A program made the position numbers and the translations under genes. The notes below the pieces were generated by a model, which was not told the DNA's origin, did no database searches, and saw only the letters and a program-made list of their open reading frames with translations. A stretch of 64,000 nucleotides of DNA from the NCBI GenBank assembly GCA_019828595.1, contig JAHQRK010000017.1, positions 744,001 to 808,000 of the forward strand, in the 5' to 3' direction. This document shows, in pieces, positions 56,816 to 64,000 of this stretch (position 1 is its first letter; each line of letters begins with the position of its first letter). Origin of the DNA: Aphanomyces cochlioides. Taxonomy: Eukaryota; Oomycota; Saprolegniomycetes; Saprolegniales; Verrucalvaceae.

Positions 56816-58284
56816 AGTGTATTGATTGATGAACGACAGACGTTACTTCTGGAAATGTCCTGATACCATACGGTAAATTAGTAACTTGAAATTTGTATGC
56901 CTATACAAACGCTTCGATAAAGCTATAGCTGAACACGAGTAAATTCGTTAACATGTACACTATCCATTAAAATTCGTCAACCTGTAATCTCGAGACTTTA
57001 CCAGCCATTTGCAACCGAAGTTGTAAATCTCAAATTTCTAGAATTCTGATTGGCTGTTTCTCTTTTTTTACACTGTACCATCCACAAAAATCCCTGGTAC
57101 ATTTGCTGCAGATCCATGTTCGATTTGCAACAAAGGTTGCAGTGAGAGTTGCATCATTCGAAGCGTTTTGCAACCCTGATGTATACTCAAACTAAGTCAT
57201 TATACACTGGTTGCAAACCGGCAACGGTATTTGTCGGCACATCTTTGCTTATCAATACATATATAGTTTTCCATCAAACACAGCACATAAGCAATGAAAT
57301 TTGTCGTTTGACATCCATGTGAAGGATGCTTAGCCTCGTAGGGCTTTCGGACAAAAAGGAAGAAACGTTTAACACGCCGATTTACAATGTCCACAGCTTA
57401 GTCTATCTCAGTTTAGTGCATCCTGATCTTAGGTGTATGGTAGCCATACAGTAGCCAACAGCATTATCAATCAAATAAACCCGTGAGTCGTCGTGCTTCG
57501 CACGACACAACGAGATACGAGCTTTTGTAAATGTAGTAAAGCTAACATGAATACAGTCTCGTGAATATGGCCTAGCACTATGACTAGAACACACACTGGA
57601 ACTTCTTTGCCACTGCCCCCTATGCAAAGGATAGTAATCCATGTAGAAAACGATGTCAATGTAACGAGTCTAGAATGGTTGATTTGTTTATGCATCCTAC
57701 ACTAGACCCGATACAATCACATTTGAGGTTTGACGATATGGACAATGGCCATCACGGTCTACCTTGGGCATTGAGCTTTAGGAATCACACGCTCAAATCT
57801 CCAAGTCAATAACGTATATTTTAAGCCAATCAAAATAGGGTTGTACACAGGGTTGCACAAATGACAGGTACGAAGACTGTATTCCTAACTCCACTTAAGC
57901 CTCAGCATAGTTCCTTTAACAGGCCTCATCAGGGTGGCGGCACGGCCTTACAGCCGTGCCTACCTGCAGCCTTTCCCGATGAGAGAAAATATAATGCAAT
58001 CCCTGTATGGTGGTCGTTCAGGGCTCCCTCCTCCGAGTCATCCGCCTACAGAAAATTTTACGCTCGACCTCCGCTTCGCTTCGGTGAGTGCCATTTTCTG
58101 GGCAGACGCCCGACGTCGCCCGCGCAGTTTAAGGCTTTTCCAGTGAAGTTATGCATTGCTGAAGTATTGTTCTGCAGCCACAAACTGTTCAGGTTAACGA
58201 ATTTTAACCGGATAATGTTCAGGTTAACGAAATTACTCAGCTGAACACCTTTGGAATTGAACAAGAATCCCACTCCACCGCGCG
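56816..58284. other. Spacer between inverted copies A and B, no intact gene
   Basis: Mostly AT-rich without supported genes. A GC-rich patch at about 57930-58140 carries a short perfect hairpin (GCACGGC CTTACA GCCGTGC at 57941-57960). Two copies of TTCAGGTTAACGAA lie at about 58188 and 58218, the first followed by ACCGGATAATG. Confidence 0.45.
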
Positions 58285-59310
58285 TTGTTCAAACAAGCAG
58301 GTTTATCTGTAGTTCTTGCGGTGGATCGTCAAGTTGTTCTTGAATTTCTTGTTCAGGGCGATCGGTACCACGAACTACCTCAACAAGGCCATCAACAAGA
58401 AATTCAAGAACAACATGACGATCTACCGCAAGAATTACCTGAACAAAATGAAGAAGGACCTAATCAAATACCTGAAGAACGTCCGGAAGATTTCCCCGAA
58501 GAAGCTCCCTCTGAACAATCGGCAGTGGTGTTCGTTCCCCTTGGCTGTGCTCGACACGAAGACGACAATTCTCGACGAATCGTCGTTGGTGGTGGAAAAA
58601 GATGAAGACTGGACCGACTACGTTTATATTTTCCGAGCAACCATGATGGTTGTGATTGGTATTTGCGCCATGGCATGTGGTGAGCCTTGTGTCAACTTTT
58701 TTCTCGACATTTTGGCATGGATGCCATCCTTGGTCGTGGCTCAAATTGACTATACTGCCGTCTTTGTGCGTGATAGCGCCGCGACATTTTTGCTTTCTGC
58801 TCTACTATCTTCCATTGTGAGTCGCCAACACGTGAAGACTTTGGAGAAAGACTGCCCGAGGAAGGTCCCCTTGGCTACGCTCGTGACGCCACAACTTGTG
58901 TCGACGTTCGCCACGCCTCAAGCCAAGTTGGTGGCCCTCCATTCAATCCAACGACCCTATGCGACTCCCATGTTGGCCACGTCTACGTTGCTTGAATATC
59001 GTCGCCGTAGAGATTTGCCGCTACTCCACGCGAAGATCCTCGTGGGTCCAATTCATGCCATCTTGTTCGACGGCACGATTGTGTATGTCGTGCACATTGC
59101 GGCAGACAAGGCGGCCAAGTGGAGAATCATTGCGACAGTGGGCAACTGCGAGATTCCATGCAGCGTGAAGTGGAAGACAGCGATGCCTTGCTTGCCTTTG
59201 ATATCAACTCGGTGAACGGCATGCAGACGTTCTTGAGCGCCATCACAGCTAGTGCACTCTGGTCTTCCACGCCGTCGCTTCGTAAATTCTGCCAAATGTT
59301 TTGAAACATA
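58285..59310 (+). repeat. Decayed dispersed repeat, copy B, with internal hairpin
   Basis: The longest copy. One frame is Gln/Glu/Pro-rich (ELPEQNEEGPNQIPEERPED then FPEEAPSEQ). Another carries VVIGICAMACGEPCVNFFLD through WRIIATVGNCEIPC. A third, after a frameshift relative to copy C, gives EVEDSDALLAFDINSVNGMQ and TFLSAITASALWSSTPSLRK. At 58313-58354 and 58393-58434 two 42-bp arms form an inverted repeat with 39 of 42 matches. The copy's right-hand part resumes at 61820 beyond an inserted transposon. It pairs with copy A as a large inverted repeat. Confidence 0.65.
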
Positions 59311-59467
59311 TATTGTGCTTTCGATTCAAAATTCGAATCGACAAGCGATTTAATCGAAATTTCAAATCGATTTGTGTGTATTTTGAGCGTGTATTTGTGT
59401 GTCTTTGAGATTGAATTAGTATCTACTATTCACTACAAATACGATTACTAAACATCTACTAATACAG

Positions 59468-60382
59468 TTGCCATCAAACAAAAAAGCGCGAAGATCCGAA
59501 GACGAGACAATGATGGAAGCTCTAACTCAAATCTCCCCTGAAGCAGACTCGCAGCTCCAAGACTCTGCTGCCCAGCACTATCGAATGGTAGTCCAAGTGA
59601 TTTTGAAGGAGACAGAGAGCGGGCGAGACAACAAAGGCCATTCATTCGGTTCACAAGTGATCGAAGGCTCAAGTATTGTCATCATCAAGGAGAAGCTGTG
59701 GAGGTTTGTGTTGTCCCACCTACAGCCACAAGCATTGTACACTGGCCTCCCGAAGGTTTGGTCGGTTCAATAGGCGCCGCCAACTTTCGAAGACTTTGAC
59801 AAGTACATAGCTTTCAAGTTCAACAAGTTGATCATCCCCAACTAAGAGAAATTGAAGAAAGCTCTCCTCAAGCACAAGAACGAGACATTCACCGCTCTAG
59901 TCTACAAGTGGGGCAACAACATACGGTCTGCATCGGATTTGGTGGAATTTAAACGCGCATGCATTGATCCAGTTGGTATCGACCGTGCTGGAGCCGCCGA
60001 TGAAAACGAGCAACAAGCAATAGTTCAACAGCTAAAACGCCAGTGGGGAGAGCATTACGAGGCCTACGAATCAACTTGGCGAATGTGGGCGAGCCTCATC
60101 CATTCCAAACAAGCCCAATACAACGTAGCCCGTGAAATTCAACGCCCACCCCCATCTCAGCTGGTACATTTATTCACAGCAACACTACACTCGACCCAAA
60201 CTCGAGTTGAAGTCCTCAGAGAGAACACCAACCTGGGTTTGGACATTGTGCAATCGTGCCTGTTGGAGCACGGAAGAATGAAACAATTTTTGAAAAAGAC
60301 AATGGAAGCCATTGAGGTCAGGTTGGATGTCATGAAAGACGTATTGGACACGAAAAGGGGAGGCCGGAATCGTTTGCGCTGA
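59468..60382 (+). pseudogene. Second ORF of the transposon, interrupted by two stops
   Basis: One plus-strand frame runs from 59468 to TGA 60382 except for TAG at about 59771 and TAA at about 59843. It begins basic (PSNKKARRSEDETMMEALTQ), has a domain LWRFVLSHLQPQALYTGLPK, and then a long helical part (LKKALLKHKNETFTALVYKW, STWRMWASLIHSKQAQYNVA, VRLDVMKDVLDTKRGGRNRL). No recognised family. It lies opposite the transposase inside the same TIRs. It might be an accessory protein or a captured host gene; the single frame either side of the stops shows it was once intact. Confidence 0.5.
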
Positions 60383-60594
60383 ATCTACCTTGCCGAAACG
60401 ATGAAAACTCTGCTTTGTTGCACACTATCCCAAACGTTCCAGACGTTGATCATGAGTATCAAAATGACGAAGAAATGAACGAGTGAATGGACTAGCCAAG
60501 GAGAGTAGAATAATCGTATCAAGTCTGCTCTTTAACCACGATCTCACGCAAATGATAATCAAGTTAATCTTTATGATAAGTTGGATCTTTCAGC

Positions 60595-61690
60595 TTAATT
60601 CTCGCTTCCATGATAATCCAATAAGTCCTCAAGAACGTCATCCATACAACAATTCTCACTGGCATCAAACACATGACTAACTTTCACCTTGCCAATGTTC
60701 AGGCCCTTTGTTGGATCGAATCGACCATCGAGGTGCCATCCACAATGTTCGAATATTTTTGACATATCGTAAGTCTTGAAGTGCTGCATCATTGCCAAAA
60801 TGAAAAGCAGGAGGTTGTGCGTTTGTCTTTCAACATAATTTCGTGTCATCATCTTCTTGACCAAGCCAAATAAGAACTCCAGTGGGTTAAAAAGGGACAA
60901 TATGCCGGCAAGAAGATGGGCACAATTCCAATGGACCTCAAGAAATAGACAATTCCAGGGTGGCAATGAATTTGGGCACCATCTAAAACCCATATTGAGT
61001 CTCGGCCAGGATAAGCTTCGCATTTTTTGATGTGGTTCCGACAACACTCAAAGAACTTGGCACGGTCAAACGTCCCATCTGTGTCATAAATGTCTTTCAA
61101 GCCATTGACTCCAACCCAGCATAGCATCGATACACGGGGACGTCGATTGTACTCGCCTCTGTAAATGAGTTTGTTTCCTTTCATGGCATATCCCCTTTTG
61201 CGTCCTTGCTGTCAAAACTTACTTCGTCAAGGAAGACGACGTTTCTGTGGCACCAATCAATCGATGACAACTCCATTACAAACTGAAAAATGTCGCTTTC
61301 TTTGACATGGATAGCTCTGCTCTCCAGAACCTTCCATGTCATTCCACAATCGTGCATGGTTTGCCACACCGTGGATATGGATATGGTTTGTTTGAATTCT
61401 CGCTCAAAAGCGAATTTGACTTCATCCAAAAATGATAATGGCTTGTCCTTGAAATACTGAATCAGCCATGCCTTTTGCGGCTCAGTGAACTTAGCGTGTC
61501 CTTTTGTGGTCTTTCGCTCGTAGTCGCCTGTCTCCTCATAGCGTCGAATCCAGTTTGTAATTGTCGACGGATCTTTGTGGAAAAGGTCAGCAAGGCATTG
61601 CTTGGAAACGTGTCGGTAATAGTACATGAATAAAGCATGGAGTATGGTGTTGGGGGTGGCATGGTGATGCGTGACGACGTCGGTGATCAT
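60595..61690 (-). pseudogene. IS630/Tc1/mariner DDE transposase, two frameshifts
   Basis: The first in-frame ATG is 61690 (MITDVVTHHHATPNTILHAL). The N-terminus contains HTH segments (CLADLFHKDPSTITNWIRRY, KFTEPQKAWLIQYFKDKP). The catalytic triad is visible: first Asp in NVVFLDEVSFD, second in DSIWVLDGAQIHCHPGIVYF, Glu in the NPLEFLFGLVKK block. Frame breaks occur at about 61195 (between SFDSKD and RKRGYAMKGNKLIY) and at about 60890, where a T run appears one base short before NPLEF. The C-terminus ends LLDYHGSEN at 60595. Both breaks are at short homopolymers, so assembly error must be excluded before calling it dead. Confidence 0.8.
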
Positions 61691-61727
61691 GCTTAACTTG
61701 TCTTGGGGCGAACTTTCAATGCTGAAA

Positions 61728-61739
61728 TTATCCGGATAC
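61728..61739. promoter_or_regulatory. TTATCCGGATAC site upstream of the transposase
   Basis: Eleven of the twelve bases match the host TTATCCGGATAA palindrome. It lies 38 bp upstream of the transposase ATG and is followed by a second half-site ACCGGATATC. Spacing matches that at the host genes. Confidence 0.55.
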
Positions 61740-61819
61740 ACCGGATATCACGGAAATAAATCGATTTTCGTGTGTGTACGAGATCGACCTCAAATTCGAA
61801 TTTTGGCTCGAAAAGACAA

Positions 61820-61905
61820 TACTCTTGTAAGAACTCTTAATGAACTAACTCTTTATTCAACTCGTTGCCAATGATGTAGAGAAAACGCGCGACTGTTGCT
61901 CTTTC
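61820..61905 (+). repeat. Right-hand remainder of repeat copy B
   Basis: ACTCTTGTAAGAACTCTTAA and TTCAACTCGTTGCCAATGAT match copies A and C directly downstream of the transposon, confirming that copy B continued here before insertion. Similarity to copy C fades after about 61905. Confidence 0.6.
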
Positions 61906-61959
61906 CATTTTGTCGAAGGAGACGATCTCCCTTAATTGATATCCAGGAGTGCCTGGTGT

Positions 61960-62820
61960 TCAAATCAACCAGGCAGCAATGTTGATGTTCCTGCTTGCTT
62001 GAGTTTCTGAAAGTTGGCGTAAGAAAGAGATTTGCATTCTCCCCTGCCAGGTACGTTCGCAACAATCGAAGTCCAGGCATTCGTTCGCGTCGTACATTAT
62101 CATCAATCTCCTCTTTGGAACATCCGCGAGTTCAAAGCAGCGAGAAACGAATGGAGCAATCAAGTCGACTTGATGGGATTGTAGACACAAAACAGCAGCG
62201 TGGTTGCTCAAATTGTAATGTGGCGATGGACGGCCCCCGACACGCACGTGACAATCCAAAACCAGATAATCAAGTGCATATCTGTCCTCTCCTGAGCTTC
62301 AGGGTGGACTTCTCAACAAGGTTGCTTGGAAGCATGACAGTTTTGTCGTCGGCAGCCTTACATCCATCGCAAGAAGTGCAAAATGGCTCGGTGGAAACGG
62401 CATTTGAGGCAAAGATGACAGTTTGACAAGATCATTCATGGGGATAAGTCCATCGTCAGGATTGAATTCAAAGCTTTCGTCCACGGATTTCCCAGCCCAA
62501 ATCAATCCCGGATATTCTTTTTAAAAAGTTTGCCGTAACGTTACTTGTAGTTGTCTCGTTGTCTATTTTACTGTTGATACCTTATCCATCGAGCAGGACT
62601 GTAAGATTTGAACAGGCAAGATTCCATGCAAAGTTGGCCGTTTGACAATGTCTTTCCGTATGCATTTCATTTATAATCGTCAGAGGAGATCCGAGCTTAA
62701 GATCCATCGTATCCAGAACATTCCTTGCAGAGACCATCAAACTCTCCGTCAATGCCACGTATTGTGGTGCCGCAAAAGTTTGCGTTGGCTGCACTTGCCA
62801 TGAAATGTTTTGTCGACTTG
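61960..62820 (-). CDS. Possible multi-exon gene or relic, unrecognised
   Basis: Minus-strand coding-like pieces in order: AAPQYVALTESLMVSARNVL with DTMDLKLGSPLTIINEMHTE (62794-62582); SVDESFEFNPDDGLIPMNDL with SSLPQMPFPPSHFALLAMDV (62505-62299); and HAAVLCLQSHQVDLIAPFVS with LADVPKRRLMIMYDANECLD (62259-61960). I see neither a clear start nor clean introns and recognise no family. It may be a real gene whose exon edges I cannot place, or a relic beside the transposon cluster. Confidence 0.25.
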
Positions 62821-62999
62821 GCTGCGAGCCACCGATTGGCTCAAGTACCTCTCAAAGTGTGACACACATCATAAAAAAAGAATACGTTGTCGATAACTAA
62901 TTTTAAACCCACCACGGTGGCCATTGCTGCATCTGCGTCGCATAGGTAGTATGGTTACAAGAGGCATGCTCATGGCGTTCCGTAGAAAGCATCAAAGCC

Positions 63000-64000
63000 A
63001 TGGCCACGCCGTTCTATCAGAAGATGCAGAGATACCGCGGATGGGAATTCGTCACTAACATTGTCGTCATCATCGCTGTCTTAGCCCTCACTTCCCTTGG
63101 ACTCCATCATCGTAAGCTTATTCCCGTTCCACAGGTCTTCACAGTGAAGATCCGCAGGTCCGATCCCACGCGTGGTTGTCCAGCTCAACGAAACACATGT
63201 CATCTACGCACGAGATGCGAGCATTGACCTCAAGAAAGGCAAAGAACAAGGTATGGACTTGGCGTCTCCTCCTCCAGATGAGCAACTTGTAGTGCCCATG
63301 TGGCTCGCTGCTGTCATTTTCATCACAGTGCCCGTGCTTACGCACGCATTGCTCCAGTGGCTTCACCATATTCACAACGACACGCGTGACTTCTTTCTCA
63401 CTCTTGTCACTGCGACGACACTCACACAGCTCTTCACCAATTTCGCCAAGGTTGTCGTGGGCCGATTCCGTCCAAGTTTCTATGACATGTGCGACTGGGA
63501 TACGTCCATCGTTTGGGACGGCGTGACCAATTTGTGCAGAGATTCTGCTGGGGAGAAAGAGGGACGTAAATCGTTTCCTTCTGGGCATTCATCAGGTGCT
63601 TTCTCCACGCTCTTCCTCCTCACGGTGCGTTTTCTTATATCTAGTCGTCTAACAGAGCCACTGTTGTAGCTTTACTTGCTTGGACGAAGCAAAGTTCTCA
63701 CTTCGTCCGTGCTGTCGTCAGAGCGAGGAATTCTTGTGAGCATTCAATTCTTTGCAGCATTCATCCCAACGATATTGGCGGTCTGGATCTGCATCACTCG
63801 GTCACAAGACAATTGGCATCACTACTCTGACATTTTGGTACATTTGTTCGCTCGCCCTTTGATCCCCTCAATTTGAAAACTTAGGCTGGCATTGTTATTG
63901 GGGCGGCCTCCTCCTTATTTGCCTACACTCAAAACTACGCCTCTCCCTTCAAGTACAAGAGCGCAGGATTGCCAAGACAGACATTCTACGAGACGCCTAA
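63000..64000 (+). CDS. PAP2-family lipid phosphate phosphatase, partial
   Basis: A membrane phosphatase dephosphorylating phosphatidate or related lipids. ATG 63000 (MATPFYQKMQRYRGWEFVTN). The first TM is NIVVIIAVLALTSLGLHH, followed by a 46-bp intron (GTAAGC...CGCAG) at about 63110-63155. TM WLAAVIFITVPVLTHALLQW follows. The three phosphatase signatures are present: KVVVGRFRPSF (KX6RP), KSFPSGHSSGAFSTLF (PSGH) after a large loop, and RSQDNWHHYSDIL (SRX5HX3D-type, catalytic His). Introns at about 63624 and 63827 separate the last exons. The final frame, AGIVIGAASSLFAYTQNYAS, continues past 64000, so the C-terminus is missing. Catalytic residues look intact. Confidence 0.9.

Larger units (their letters stand above)
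59313..61819. mobile_element. Tc1/mariner-type DNA transposon, nested, TA target duplication
   Basis: 2,507 bp bounded by TA at 59311-59312 and 61820-61821. The ends are inverted repeats: left TTGTGCTTTCGATTCAAAAT, right (complement) TTGTCTTTTCGAGCCAAAAT, continuing TCGAAT in both; about 22 of the first 26 positions match. It splits repeat copy B at a site that is intact in copies A (CATATACTCTTG at 55686-55697) and C (GCATACTCTTG at about 17535). Deleting the element and one TA restores the copy B sequence. It carries a minus-strand DDE transposase with two frameshifts and a plus-strand second ORF with two stops, so it is probably no longer autonomous. Confidence 0.85.

Noticed and set aside
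57861..58244. 127-codon plus-strand frame in the spacer
   Set aside because: Low-complexity reading of a GC-rich patch, with no start context, family or splice signals.
58316..59215. 299-codon frame in repeat copy B as an intact gene
   Set aside because: Copies A and C show that this frame is a composite: the Lys-rich start is in a different frame from the Gln/Glu-rich one, and the true continuation (EVEDSDALLAF) is out of phase.
1..64000. CRISPR arrays, bacterial operons, rRNA or viral genes
   Set aside because: No regular spaced repeats, no Shine-Dalgarno-led gene strings and no rRNA or capsid/polymerase signatures were seen; spliced genes throughout show a eukaryotic nuclear sequence.

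Overview
The window looks like nuclear DNA of an oomycete, probably of the Saprolegnia/Aphanomyces/Achlya lineage (inference, from gene density, architectures and intron style; no species marker is present). Genes are tightly packed on both strands, often 5 to 30 bp apart when convergent. They are split by short GT-AG introns of about 43-60 bp. Most are single-copy eukaryotic housekeeping or signalling genes. About 25 protein genes are supported; starts and exon edges were read by eye, so edges are approximate unless given exactly.

Layout. 0-2.7 kb: two small coiled-coil genes, a MITE-like element and gene debris. 2.7-14 kb: class I histone deacetylase and DNA primase small subunit (divergent), PP2C phosphatase, APC3/CDC27, a small unknown gene and EDC4/Ge-1. 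14-24.7 kb: a MNN1/MNN2-type mannosyltransferase, a decayed repeat, pseudouridine synthase, a CDK9/12-type kinase divergent from a coiled-coil gene, and ribosomal protein L12. 25-43.9 kb: a large ankyrin/Ig/ZU5-like protein, histidine ammonia-lyase, a HECT E3 ligase, a PDZ-FN3 protein, SWC5/BCNT, a PTEN-C2-like/RING-H2 fusion, a DUF445 membrane protein and a CCR4/Angel-type nuclease. 43.9-50.4 kb: PDS5 and a zinc-finger JmjC oxygenase. 50.4-55.3 kb: weakly supported genes, a PhoD-like phosphatase, and a palindromic pair of gene starts. 55.6-62 kb: a transposon graveyard made of two inverted decayed repeats, one carrying a nested Tc1/mariner-type element. 63-64 kb: a PAP2 lipid phosphatase running off the end.

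The most interesting signal is a near-perfect palindrome, TTATCCGGATAA, found 18-72 bp upstream of start codons. It lies by HDAC, primase, CDK, the coiled-coil gene and SWC5, with weaker versions by PDS5 and the JmjC oxygenase, and again by the Tc1/mariner-type transposase. It is absent from the metabolic and signalling promoters I read. This suggests a shared control element for replication and chromatin genes that a transposon has also acquired. Several domain fusions are also unusual: intracellular ankyrin-Ig-ZU5, pseudo-PTEN-C2-RING, and zinc finger-JmjC.
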